Shown piece by piece: positions 1 to 8,309 of a DNA stretch of 64,000 nucleotides; within the stretch, counting starts at the first letter, position 1, and each line of letters opens with the position of its first letter. Under the pieces are notes generated by a model. That model searched no databases, was not told the DNA's origin, and was given only the letters and a program-made list of their open reading frames with translations. Origin of the DNA: Castellaniella caeni NBRC 101664 (GTDB taxonomy: Bacteria; Pseudomonadota; Gammaproteobacteria; Burkholderiales; Burkholderiaceae_B); NCBI RefSeq assembly GCF_001592225.1, contig NZ_BCWN01000014.1, positions 1 through 64,000 on the forward strand, in the 5' to 3' direction. Both the position numbers and the translations under genes were made by a program.

Positions 1-23
1 CCGTTTGCTGTACATTGCGCCCC

Positions 24-632
24 ATGATGACGGCAGGAACATCCGCAGGGCGGCGCCTCGGATATGCGCGGGTCTCGACGGACGGGCAGCACCTCGACCT
101 GCAGATCGACGCATTTCTTCGGGCGGGCATAGCAAAAAGCGATACGTATACCGATGTGGCCAGCGGCAAGAGCGCCGCGCGCGAGCAGCTGAATGCCTGC
201 TTTCGCGCCTTGCGCCAGGGAGACACGCTGGTGGTCTGGCGCCTCGACAGGCTGGGCCGCAGTCTGCCGGACCTGGTGCGCATCGTGGGCGACCTGGAGC
301 AAAAAGGGGTCAGTTTCGAGAGCCTGACCGAAAAAATTGAAACCAGCAGTGCCTCGGGTCGGCTGATCTTCCACGTTTTCGCGGCCTTGGCCGAGTTCGA
401 ACGCAACCTCATCCGGGAGCGCACCCGGGCGGGCCTCGTGGCGGCGCGTGCGCGGGGGCGCCACGGGGGGCGGCGGCCCAAGCTCGATACGCGGCAGACG
501 CAGGAAGTCCTGGCCATGGTCGAGGCGCGCGGCACCCCGGTCGCCCAGATCGCCGCGCGCTATCACGTGTCCAGGACGACGATCTATAACGTGGTGTCGC
601 GTGCGCGGCGCGTGAAAGTCGGCACCTTGTGA
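24..632 (+). CDS. Serine site-specific recombinase (resolvase/invertase family)
   Basis: Small serine recombinase that cuts and rejoins DNA through a phosphoserine link. The catalytic domain spans about residues 12-150: YARVST holds the nucleophilic serine, and LDRLGRS and FAALAEFERNLIRERT are the usual conserved blocks. A short C-terminal helix-turn-helix (about 160-197, ending VSRTTIYNVV) would bind the site. The length of about 202 residues is complete for the family. ATG 24 is chosen; TTG 15 and ATG 27 are alternatives, and no clear ribosome-binding site favours any of them. No transposase, terminal repeats or paired recombination sites are visible nearby, so its element may lie left of the window or be lost. 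Confidence 0.88.
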   Translation: MMTAGTSAGRRLGYARVSTDGQHLDLQIDAFLRAGIAKSDTYTDVASGKSAAREQLNACFRALRQGDTLVVWRLDRLGRSLPDLVRIVGDLEQKGVSFESLTEKIETSSASGRLIFHVFAALAEFERNLIRERTRAGLVAARARGRHGGRRPKLDTRQTQEVLAMVEARGTPVAQIAARYHVSRTTIYNVVSRARRVKVGTL

Positions 633-732
633 CGATCGGTGCCGTGGTGTCCTGCGGTAGAAACAGGTGCCACAGTGGGTGGGTGAAGCGGGCATGCTGG
701 GCGGCCCCCCGCGAGAGGAGGCCGTCGAGGAC

Positions 733-2331
733 TCAGGCCTGCGGCAGGGCCGGGGCGTCGTGGCGCAGCTGGAACACGCCCACGGCCTGGTTCAGGCCGT
801 TCATTTGCGCATCGAGCGCCTTGGCCGATTCGCCTGCCTGCACGACCAGGGCGGCGTTTTGCTGCGTGACCTGGTCCATCTGCGTGATGGCGAGGTTGAT
901 CTGCTCGATGCCGGTGGCCTGCTCGCGGCTGGCCAAGGTGATTTCGCCCATGATGTCGGTGACGCGCTTGACGCTGCTGACGACCTCGGCCATGGTCTGC
1001 CCGGCGCCGTCGGCCAGGGTGGCCCCGGTGCGGATTTTCTGCACCGTGGTGTCGATGAGCCCGCGGATTTCCTGCGCGGCGGCCGCCGAACGCTGGGCGA
1101 GCGCGCGCACCTCGGAGGCCACCACGGCAAAGCCCTTGCCCTGCTCGCCCGCGCGGGCGGCCTCGACGGCGGCGTTCAGCGCGAGGATGTTGGTCTGGAA
1201 GGCGATGCTGTCGATAGTGCCGATGATGTCGGCCATCTGCTGGGTGGAGGCGTTGATGTCGTCCATGGTGTGCACCACCTGGTTGACCGTGTCGCCGCCT
1301 TTGGCGGCAACTTCGGACGCGGCGCTGGCCAGCGTGTTGGCCTGCTGCGCGTTGGTGGCGTTGTGCCCCACGGTGCTGGTGATCTGTTCCATGCTGGCGG
1401 CGGTTTCCTGCAGCGAGGCGGCCTGTTCTTCGGTGCGCGCGGAAAGGTCCAGGTTGCCGGTGACGATCTGGCCGACGGACTGGGCGATCCACTCGGTGCC
1501 TTGGCGCACCTGGGCCACGGCCTGGGCGATGCCGTCGCGCATGACGCGCATGGCGTGCAGCAGGCTGTGGGTGTCGCCCTCGCGCACGGGGATGTCCACG
1601 CTCAGGTCGCCTTGCGACATCTGATTGGCGATGGCGATGACTTCATCGGGTTCGCCGCCCAGCTGGCGCACCAGCCGACGCGACAGGGTCAGCCCCAGCG
1701 CCAGCAAAATGGCCGCCAGCACGAGGGCCGCCAGCACGAAGCGGATGGCCTGGTTCCAGAGCGTGGCGTTGACCGTGTCCAAGTAGACGCCCGAGCCCAG
1801 AATCCAGCCCCAGGGGGCGAATTCTTTCACGTAAGACACCTTGGGCACTGGCTGGGCGGCACCCTGCTTGGGCCAGAGGTAGAAGACGAAGCCGTCATGG
1901 CTGGGGCTGGCCTTGACGGTATCGACGAAGGCGACGAACAGCCGCAGACCGTTTGGGTCTTTGATGGCTGAGAGGTCTTGCCCGTTGAGCTTGGGCTGGA
2001 TGGGATGCATCACCATGCGCGGCTGCATGTCGTTGATCCAGAAGTATTCCTGCCCGCTGTAGCGCATGCCGCGGATGGCGTCCATGGCCTGCTGTTTGGC
2101 CTGGTCTTCAGTCAGCGCCCCTTTTTTCACCTGGGCATCCAGATAGGTGATGACCCCGTAGGCGGTTTCTACCGCCTGGCGGGCGCCGTCCTGGCGTTCC
2201 TTGAGCAGCGCGTTGCGCTCCATCCAGAGGAAGGCGCCGGTGAGCAGGGCGATGCCGATGATGGCCACCAGCGTGAAAAGGGCGAATTTGAATGAGGTGG
2301 TGCGTGTTCGTGCCAGACGCGGGTGGGCCAT
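733..2331 (-). CDS. Methyl-accepting chemotaxis protein with single Cache sensor
   Basis: Inner-membrane chemoreceptor that passes periplasmic ligand signals to the CheA/CheW array. From the N-terminus: one membrane helix at about residues 13-35, a periplasmic single-Cache domain (about 38-190, with EYFWIND and a WGWILGSGVYLD ending), a second membrane helix (about 195-215), HAMP, then the long signalling coiled coil with the [20 protein letters not shown] hairpin tip. It ends RHDAPALPQA, so the CheR-docking pentapeptide of some receptors is absent. ATG 2331 is preferred over an upstream in-frame start because it has a good GAGAGGA ribosome-binding site. It stands alone, with no chemotaxis genes beside it. 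The ligand cannot be told. Confidence 0.93.
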   Translation of the reverse strand: MAHPRLARTRTTSFKFALFTLVAIIGIALLTGAFLWMERNALLKERQDGARQAVETAYGVITYLDAQVKKGALTEDQAKQQAMDAIRGMRYSGQEYFWINDMQPRMVMHPIQPKLNGQDLSAIKDPNGLRLFVAFVDTVKASPSHDGFVFYLWPKQGAAQPVPKVSYVKEFAPWGWILGSGVYLDTVNATLWNQAIRFVLAALVLAAILLALGLTLSRRLVRQLGGEPDEVIAIANQMSQGDLSVDIPVREGDTHSLLHAMRVMRDGIAQAVAQVRQGTEWIAQSVGQIVTGNLDLSARTEEQAASLQETAASMEQITSTVGHNATNAQQANTLASAASEVAAKGGDTVNQVVHTMDDINASTQQMADIIGTIDSIAFQTNILALNAAVEAARAGEQGKGFAVVASEVRALAQRSAAAAQEIRGLIDTTVQKIRTGATLADGAGQTMAEVVSSVKRVTDIMGEITLASREQATGIEQINLAITQMDQVTQQNAALVVQAGESAKALDAQMNGLNQAVGVFQLRHDAPALPQA

Positions 2332-2412
2332 GGTGTCATCCTCTCTTCTGTGTAACGAAGCATGCCGCGGGGCTGCCGGGTGTACCAAGCGAACCGCCGT
2401 CGGCTACCGCGC

Positions 2413-2439
2413 GTATCGGCTCAGTGTAGGTCGGGTATC
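2413..2439 (-). promoter_or_regulatory. Possible sigma-28 (FliA) promoter for the chemoreceptor
   Basis: On the minus strand GCCGATAC (2420-2413) matches seven of eight bases of the FliA -10 element GCCGATAA. The -35 position 15 bases upstream reads GATA rather than TAAA, so the match is one-sided. It lies about 80 bases before the receptor start, a sensible distance, and FliA control is usual for chemoreceptors. Weakly supported. Confidence 0.3.
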
Positions 2440-2593
2440 GGGTATGCATATGCGCGAAATGAGGCCAAAAACCCGAGCAGAACGCTCGGATTCCGCTTGT
2501 GGCGGCCTGATTTTCGACATTAAAATGACGCGTCTTCAATTTTGCGGAGTGCCTTCCTGTGGAAAGTGCCAGTTGTCGATCTACGATCGATGC

Positions 2594-2740
2594 GCCACAG
2601 GCTTAGGTAGCTTGCAAGTCTTCGGCTTGCGGCTATCCCTGTCTTGTGGCAGATAGCTGCGGGTTCGTCCCGATGCCGTGCGTCCGCACGGCATCCCTCA
2701 TCCCGACACGATCGTGATTGTCGCCGCCCGACGCGGCGGC
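2594..2740 (+). promoter_or_regulatory. Structured 5' leader of the Mg2+ ATPase gene, possible metal-sensing RNA
   Basis: The 550-base gap between the divergent chemoreceptor and mgtA holds several strong stems on the mgtA strand. GCCACA (2594-2599) can pair with TGTGGC (2645-2650), enclosing a stem-loop with a CTTCGG-type loop. GATGCCGTG (2672-2680) pairs perfectly with CACGGCATC (2687-2695). GCCGCC (2723-2728) pairs with GGCGGC (2735-2740). MgtA genes elsewhere are often controlled by leader RNAs sensing Mg2+, and related cation ATPases by the yybP-ykoY Mn2+ riboswitch. I could not match the conserved loops of either, so the class is open and the regulatory role is inferred from position and structure. 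Confidence 0.4.
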
Positions 2741-2811
2741 CCGTTTGCGCCTGGTCAACGACTCGTCGCGCCGGGCCGCCGCGCGGCCGACTCTTTTGCG
2801 GGAACTTCACC

Positions 2812-2838
2812 ATGACTTTGAACCCTCGGCCTCGTTAG
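2812..2838 (+). CDS. Candidate leader peptide upstream of mgtA
   Basis: A tiny ORF encoding MTLNPRPR ends 46 bases before the mgtA start. GGGAA at 2800-2804 sits seven bases before its ATG and could serve as a ribosome-binding site. Two of its last four codons are proline. In Salmonella the mgtA leader peptide MgtL is proline-rich, and slow translation of it changes leader folding. By analogy this could be a regulatory peptide, but an eight-codon ORF can easily occur by chance. Confidence 0.3.
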   Translation: MTLNPRPR

Positions 2839-2884
2839 CCGCTCTTCTGTTTGTTTCAGGGGAGTGGCGATCCGGAGAACAAGA

Positions 2885-5650
2885 ATGCGTTTCACGATCC
2901 TGAAAGAACTTTTCGCGGGCTTTTTGCGCGCCCGCCACATGACCCGCCATTTCCGTCGGCGGTTTCTGCCGACTGCCGAGATCGGCGCCGTGGCCAGCCA
3001 CGAAGTGCCCCCGGTGCTGGCGCAAGCCTTGCGGGCCGCCGCCCTGATGGCGCCCGACGCGCTGCTGCGCCGCCTGGACAGCCGCCCCGATGGCCTGAGC
3101 GATGCGCAGGCAGCCCAGCTGCGCGAATCCGTCGGTTTCAACGAAGTGGAGCAGGAAAAGCCCCTGCCCTGGTGGACGCACCTGTGGCATTGCTATCGCA
3201 CGCCCTTCAACCTGCTGCTGACCCTCCTGGCCGTCGTGTCGTGGCTCACGCAGGACGCGGAGGCGGTCGTCGTCATCGGCACCATGGTGGTGCTGTCCAC
3301 CTTGCTGCGTTTCTGGCAGGAGGTGCGCTCCAACCGCGAGGCGGACGCCATCAAATCGCTGGTCAGCAATACGGCCACGGTGTTGCGACCCCTGGGCGAC
3401 GCCGACGTGACGGGGGCGGATGGCCAACCGCGAGGCGTGCAGCTGGACGATGGCCTGGGCCGCCGCTGCGAGGTCGAAGTGCGCCTGCTGGTGCCGGGCG
3501 ACGTCGTCGTGCTGGCGGCGGGCGACATGATCCCGGCGGATTGCCGCATCCTGGCGGCCAAAGACCTGTTCGTCGCGCAGGCCGCCATGACGGGCGAGTC
3601 GCTGCCCGTGGAAAAATTCGCCGTCCAGCGCGACGACGCGGTGCGCAACCCGCTCGAACTCGACAACGTCGTCTTCATGGGCACCAACGTCGTCTCGGGC
3701 GCGGCCCGCGTCGTCGTGGTCAACACCGGCGAGCGTTCTTACTTCGGGGCGCTGGCCGGGCGGGTGCTGGCCACGGACCGCGCGCCCACGCCGTTTCAGA
3801 TGGGGGTCAATCGCACGAGCTGGTTGCTCATCCGCTTCATGCTGGTGATGGCGCCCCTGGTGCTGTTCATCAATGGCTTCACCAAGGGCGACTGGGGCGA
3901 GGCGCTGCTGTTCGCCGTGTCGGTGGCGGTCGGGCTCACGCCCGAGATGCTGCCCATGATCGCCACCTCCACCCTGGCCAAGGGGGCGGTGGCGCTGGCC
4001 CGGCGCAAGGTGGTGGTCAAGCGGCTGGACGCCATCCAGAACTTCGGTGCCATGGACGTGCTGTGTACGGACAAGACGGGCACGCTCACGCAAGACCGCA
4101 TTTTCCTCGAACGCCACGTGGATGCCTGGGGGGAGCCGTCCGACGCGGTGCTGGAACTGGCCTGGCTCAACAGCCGGCATCAGACGGGCCTGAAGAACCT
4201 GCTGGACGTGGCCGTGCTCGAGCGCGCCGGGGTGGACGGCCCGTCGGGGGCCGCAGGCCGCTATCGCAAAGTGGACGAAATGCCGTTCGATTTCGTCCGG
4301 CGGCGCATGTCGGTGGTGGTGTCCGGGCCGGATGGCGGGCATCGCCTGATCACCAAGGGGGCGGTCGAAGAAGTGCTGCGGGTATGTACACGGGTCATGC
4401 ACGATGGCCGCGAAGTGCCGCTGACGCCCGCGCTGCTGGAGCGCATCCGGGCCGTGGCCAGCAGTCTCAATGAAGAAGGCCTGCGCGTGGTGGCCGTGGC
4501 CTCGGGTCGGCCGCAGCCCGCGCGGCAGGCGTACAGTGTGGCCGACGAGCAGGGCCTGGTGCTGGCCGGCACCATTGCCTTTCTCGACCCTCCCAAAGAA
4601 TCCACCCACGAGGCGCTGGCCGCCCTGGCGGCGCATGGCGTGGCCGTCAAGGTGCTCACGGGCGACAACGAGCGCATCACGGCCAAAGTGTGCCGCGAGG
4701 TGGGCCTGCAGCCGCGCCAGGTGCTGCTGGGCGGCGACCTCGAACTCATGGACGACGCAGCGCTGTCGCGCGCCGTGGAAACCACGGACGTCTTTGCCCG
4801 CCTGACGCCCACGCACAAGGCGCGCATCGTGCGCCTGCTCAAGGCTAACGGCCACGTGGTGGGGTTTCTGGGCGACGGCATCAACGATGCGTCGGCCCTG
4901 CGCACCGCCGACATTGGCATCTCGGTCGATTCGGCGGTAGACATCGCCCGCGAGGCTGCCGACATCATCCTGCTGGAAAAAAGCCTGATGGTGCTGGAAG
5001 CGGGGGTCGTCGAGGGACGGCGCACTTTCGTCAACATGCTCAAGTACATCAAGATGACGGCCAGCTCCAACTTCGGCAACGTGTTCTCGGTGCTGGTGGC
5101 CAGCGCCTTCATTCCGTTTCTGCCCATGCTGCCCATTCACCTGCTGGTACTCAATCTGCTCTACGACATCTCGCAGACGGCGATTCCGTTCGACACCGTG
5201 GATGAGGCGCAGCTGCTGCGGCCGCAGCGCTGGGTGCCGGGGGAAATCGGCCGCTTCATGCTTTTTTTCGGGCCCATCAGCTCGATCTTCGATCTGGTGA
5301 CGTTCGCCATGATGTGGTTCGTCTTCGGCGCGCACTCCGCCGCGCAGCAGACGCTGTTCCAGTCGGGCTGGTTCGTGGTCAGCCTGCTGACGCAGACGCT
5401 CATCGTGCACATGATCCGCACGGCCAAGGTGCCCTTCGTGCAAAGCCGGGCCGCTTGGCCGCTGCTGTTCATGACGGTGCTGATCATGGCCGCGGGGCTG
5501 TTCTTGCCCATGGGGCCGCTGGCATCAGCCTTCAGCCTGCAGGCCTTGCCGCCGCTGTACTTCGCGCTGCTGCCGTTCATCCTGCTGGCCTACATGGGGC
5601 TGACGCAATGGATGAAGGGGGTGTACTGCCGCCGCTGGGGCTGGCAATGA
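2885..5650 (+). CDS. mgtA: Magnesium-importing P-type ATPase (MgtA type)
   Basis: Inner-membrane P-type ATPase of the IIIB class that moves Mg2+ into the cytoplasm using ATP. Seen along the 921 residues: TGES of the actuator domain (about 235), the phosphorylated aspartate in DKTGTLTQD (about 395), LTGDN (about 591) and GDGINDA (about 662). Membrane helices lie on both sides and a C-terminal membrane block follows. The length is normal for MgtA. The arginine-rich start (MRFTILKELFAGF) is also typical. ATG 2885 is chosen because GGAG lies seven bases upstream; the in-frame GTG at 2864 has its purine run too close. Transcribed alone after a structured leader and convergent with the iron transporter. 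Confidence 0.95.
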   Translation: MRFTILKELFAGFLRARHMTRHFRRRFLPTAEIGAVASHEVPPVLAQALRAAALMAPDALLRRLDSRPDGLSDAQAAQLRESVGFNEVEQEKPLPWWTHLWHCYRTPFNLLLTLLAVVSWLTQDAEAVVVIGTMVVLSTLLRFWQEVRSNREADAIKSLVSNTATVLRPLGDADVTGADGQPRGVQLDDGLGRRCEVEVRLLVPGDVVVLAAGDMIPADCRILAAKDLFVAQAAMTGESLPVEKFAVQRDDAVRNPLELDNVVFMGTNVVSGAARVVVVNTGERSYFGALAGRVLATDRAPTPFQMGVNRTSWLLIRFMLVMAPLVLFINGFTKGDWGEALLFAVSVAVGLTPEMLPMIATSTLAKGAVALARRKVVVKRLDAIQNFGAMDVLCTDKTGTLTQDRIFLERHVDAWGEPSDAVLELAWLNSRHQTGLKNLLDVAVLERAGVDGPSGAAGRYRKVDEMPFDFVRRRMSVVVSGPDGGHRLITKGAVEEVLRVCTRVMHDGREVPLTPALLERIRAVASSLNEEGLRVVAVASGRPQPARQAYSVADEQGLVLAGTIAFLDPPKESTHEALAALAAHGVAVKVLTGDNERITAKVCREVGLQPRQVLLGGDLELMDDAALSRAVETTDVFARLTPTHKARIVRLLKANGHVVGFLGDGINDASALRTADIGISVDSAVDIAREAADIILLEKSLMVLEAGVVEGRRTFVNMLKYIKMTASSNFGNVFSVLVASAFIPFLPMLPIHLLVLNLLYDISQTAIPFDTVDEAQLLRPQRWVPGEIGRFMLFFGPISSIFDLVTFAMMWFVFGAHSAAQQTLFQSGWFVVSLLTQTLIVHMIRTAKVPFVQSRAAWPLLFMTVLIMAAGLFLPMGPLASAFSLQALPPLYFALLPFILLAYMGLTQWMKGVYCRRWGWQ

Positions 5651-5688
5651 GATAAAGCCCACGCCTGGGGCGGCTGCCGTCGTGGCGT

Positions 5689-5708
5689 AGCCCGGCGCGG
5701 CGCGGGCT
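5689..5708. terminator. Small GC hairpin between convergent genes
   Basis: AGCCCG (5689-5694) pairs with CGGGCT (5703-5708) in the short gap between the 3' ends of mgtA and the iron transporter ATPase gene. There is no T-run, so a role as terminator is only suggested by position. Confidence 0.25.
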
Positions 5709-5713
5709 GTAGC

Positions 5714-6754
5714 CTAGGTCGCCTTTTCGTCGAAGGCCATGCAGGCGCCCTGTACCCGCAGGTAGCCGCTGGCCCCCAGGGCCGGCGCTGACAGTGACGG
5801 CACGCGCAAGTCCAGGCACAGTTCGGCCAGATCGACGCCGATCAGGGTGTGGTCGCCGCGAAACGAGCGGTAGCCCACGGTGGCCGGGATGCCAGGGCCC
5901 TGGGCCGACCACAGCACCTGTTCGGGGCGGATCAGGATGCTGGCGTTGCCGTCGGGGCGCGGGCTTTCGGGGTGCAGCGCGATAGCGCCCAGGGCGCAGG
6001 TGGCGGTCTGGCCGTCGGTCAGTGCGCCCGGCAGGCACAGCGTGGCGCCCGTCAGCCGGGCGGCGGCCGGGCTGGCCGGTTTCCAGTACACCGCTTCGGG
6101 GCGGGCGCACTGCATGATGCGTCCGGACTGCATCACGGCCAGCTGATCCGACACGGCGAAGGCCTCGCCTGGGTCGTGGGTCACCAGCACCGTGGTCGTG
6201 CCCGTCTGGCGCAGCACGCGCACCACTTCTTCGCACATGCTGCGGCGCAGGTCGAGATCCAGGGCGTTGAAGGGTTCGTCCAGCAAGACCAGCGACGGCC
6301 CCGGCGCCAGGGCGCGGGCCAGGGCGACGCGCTGTTGCTGCCCGCCCGAGAGTTCGTGCGGATACCGCTTGCCCAGGCCCGCCAGCCCGGTGAGGGCCAG
6401 CACTTTTTCCACCCGCTGGCGCCGCCCGTCCTGGCGCGGCAGGCCGAAGCGGATGTTGCCTTCGACCGTGAGGTGCGGAAACAGCGTGCCTTCCTGGGGT
6501 ACGTAGCCGATGCCGCGCCGCTCGGGCGGCACGAACACCGTGGGGGATGCCACGATGCGCTCGCCAAAGGCGATCTGGCCTTCGTCCAGCGGGTCGAAAC
6601 CGGCGATCAGACGCAGCAAGGTGGTCTTGCCGCAGCCCGAAGGCCCCAGCAGGGCCAGCACCGACCCCTGGGGGATGGCCAGGTCGATGCCGCGCAGCAC
6701 TTCGGTGGGGCCGAAGCGCTTGCGGATCTGGCTGAGGATCATGGAGGTGCTCAT
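5714..6754 (-). CDS. fbpC: Iron(III) ABC transporter ATP-binding protein
   Basis: Cytoplasmic ATPase of a ferric-iron ABC importer. Visible motifs are Walker A GPSGCGKTT, the signature LSGGQQQRVALARAL and Walker B LVLLDEP, followed by the H-loop in VTHDPGEAFAVSDQ. The last third (about residue 235 on) is a TOBE-like regulatory region, as in FbpC/CysA-type ATPases. ATG 6754 starts two bases after the stop of the permease gene, which points to translational coupling; a longer in-frame reading upstream would run through the permease gene and is rejected. Last gene of the fbpA-fbpB-fbpC order. It is also the nearest ATPase gene downstream of the ATPase-less aap genes. Confidence 0.92.
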   Translation of the reverse strand: MSTSMILSQIRKRFGPTEVLRGIDLAIPQGSVLALLGPSGCGKTTLLRLIAGFDPLDEGQIAFGERIVASPTVFVPPERRGIGYVPQEGTLFPHLTVEGNIRFGLPRQDGRRQRVEKVLALTGLAGLGKRYPHELSGGQQQRVALARALAPGPSLVLLDEPFNALDLDLRRSMCEEVVRVLRQTGTTTVLVTHDPGEAFAVSDQLAVMQSGRIMQCARPEAVYWKPASPAAARLTGATLCLPGALTDGQTATCALGAIALHPESPRPDGNASILIRPEQVLWSAQGPGIPATVGYRSFRGDHTLIGVDLAELCLDLRVPSLSAPALGASGYLRVQGACMAFDEKAT

Positions 6755-6755
6755 C

Positions 6756-8309
6756 TCATTGATGTCCGTGGTGCAGCATGCGGCGGGTGAAGACCCAGAC
6801 CGGCAAAATGGAAACGACCACCAGCAAGGCGGCAAAAGGGGCGGCGGCGCCATATTCGGCATCGGCGGTGTATGTCCAGACCTCGGTCGCCAGGGTGACG
6901 GTGCCGGTGGGGGCGAGCATCAGCGTGGCCGTCAGCTCGCGCACGATCTCCAGCATCATGAGGGCCAGCGCCGCGCCGATGCCCGGCGTGATGTTGGGCA
7001 GGATCACGGTCAGGAAGACGTGGAACGGACGGCGTCCCAGGCTGCGGGCGATGGCCTCGATCTGCGGCGGCACGAGTTCGATCGAGGCGCGCAGCGACGA
7101 TTGGGCCAGCGGCAGGAACAGGATGGCGTAGGCGATGAGCAGCACGCTCGCGCCCTGGTAGAGCGCGGGCACCAGACGGATCGACAGAAACACCAGGGCC
7201 AGGGCCACGACCACGCCGGGCAGCCCGTGCACGATGTAAGGCAGGCGCTCGGCGAATTGCGCGAGGCGGCCCCGGTGGCGCGCGGCCAGCAGCACCAGCG
7301 GGATGGCGAGCACGCTGGTGAGCAGGGCGCCCGAGCCCGCCAGCGTGAGCGTGCCTTCAATGGCCGGGAGAATCTGGTCGTAGCCACGCCCGGTGGAATG
7401 CCCGTGCGCAAGCCAATAGCCCAGTGTGGCCAGCGGCACGCCCAGGGAAACGCAGCCCAGCAGGCCGAAGACGGCCAACACGGGCCAGGTGGCCCGGCCC
7501 AGCGCCACGGGGCGGGCCTGACGCGTGGCGCCGCGCCCCACCCGGGCCACCTGGCGGCCCGCGCGCAGGCGCATTTCGGCCCAGGCTGCCGGGATACACA
7601 GCAACATCAGCACGATGGACTGCATGGCCGCCGAGGCGCTGTCGAACTGCAGCTCGTACGATTCGAAGATGGCGGTGGTGAAAGTCTGCACGCGCAACAG
7701 CGCCAGAGCGCCGAATTCGGCGAACATATGGGTCAGCACCAGCAGCGCGCCGCCGCCCAGGGCGGGCAGCAGCTGCGGCATCAGGGCGTGCGTGAAAGCG
7801 TGCCAGGGGCCGTGGCCCAAAGAGCGGCAGACGTCTTCCAGCCCTGGGTCGGTGCTGCGCAGGGCGGCGGCCACGGGCAGATAGACCAGGGGGTAGGACG
7901 ACAGGGCCAGAATGAAGATGGCGCCGCCCAGGTTCTGAAAGACGACGTCGATGGATGACCAGGCGTAACTAGAGACAAAGGCGGGCACGGCCAGCGGCAG
8001 GCCGGCGGCCACGCGCCACCAGCGCCGGCCCGGCAGGTCGCTGCGTTCGACGCACCAGGCCACGCCCAGGCCGATCAGCGAGGCCAGGATCATCACCCCC
8101 AGCGCCAGGGTGACGGTATTGCTGAGCAGTTCGAAGGTGCGCGCGCGAAACAGTTCTGCCGCGGCGCCCGCAAGGCCCGTCTGGACGGTGCGCAGGGCAA
8201 TGTAGACCAGCGGCAGGCAGACCAGCCCGACGGGAACGAGCGCCGCGACGCTCATCCAGGTCGGCGGCATGGCGGGCCGACGGCCCGCCAGCAAACCAGG
8301 CCGTATCAC
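6756..8309 (-). CDS. fbpB: Iron(III) ABC transporter permease, fused double domain
   Basis: Inner-membrane permease of the ferric-iron importer. The 517 residues contain two copies of the binding-protein-dependent transport fold, about 12 membrane helices in all. EAA-type coupling loops are recognisable in each half (near RSLGHGPWHAF and near RSLGRRPFHVF). This two-domain fusion is normal for FbpB/SfuB permeases. Translation starts at GTG 8309, overlapping the fbpA stop by four bases (GTGA), so the genes are coupled. It works with the periplasmic FbpA-like protein upstream and the FbpC ATPase downstream. Confidence 0.92.
   Translation of the reverse strand: MIRPGLLAGRRPAMPPTWMSVAALVPVGLVCLPLVYIALRTVQTGLAGAAAELFRARTFELLSNTVTLALGVMILASLIGLGVAWCVERSDLPGRRWWRVAAGLPLAVPAFVSSYAWSSIDVVFQNLGGAIFILALSSYPLVYLPVAAALRSTDPGLEDVCRSLGHGPWHAFTHALMPQLLPALGGGALLVLTHMFAEFGALALLRVQTFTTAIFESYELQFDSASAAMQSIVLMLLCIPAAWAEMRLRAGRQVARVGRGATRQARPVALGRATWPVLAVFGLLGCVSLGVPLATLGYWLAHGHSTGRGYDQILPAIEGTLTLAGSGALLTSVLAIPLVLLAARHRGRLAQFAERLPYIVHGLPGVVVALALVFLSIRLVPALYQGASVLLIAYAILFLPLAQSSLRASIELVPPQIEAIARSLGRRPFHVFLTVILPNITPGIGAALALMMLEIVRELTATLMLAPTGTVTLATEVWTYTADAEYGAAAPFAALLVVVSILPVWVFTRRMLHHGHQ

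Noticed and set aside
1-732. A complete transposon around the serine recombinase
   Set aside because: No transposase, terminal inverted repeats or resistance cargo are visible in the flanking sequence.
2594-2740. Naming the mgtA leader as a yybP-ykoY, M-box or enterobacterial mgtA riboswitch
   Set aside because: The conserved loop sequences of these classes could not be matched by eye, so only a structured leader is claimed.
2807-5443. Very long minus-strand ORF antisense to mgtA
   Set aside because: It is histidine/arginine/glutamine-rich low-complexity translation typical of the reverse frame of a GC-rich gene, and the plus strand has all P-type ATPase motifs.
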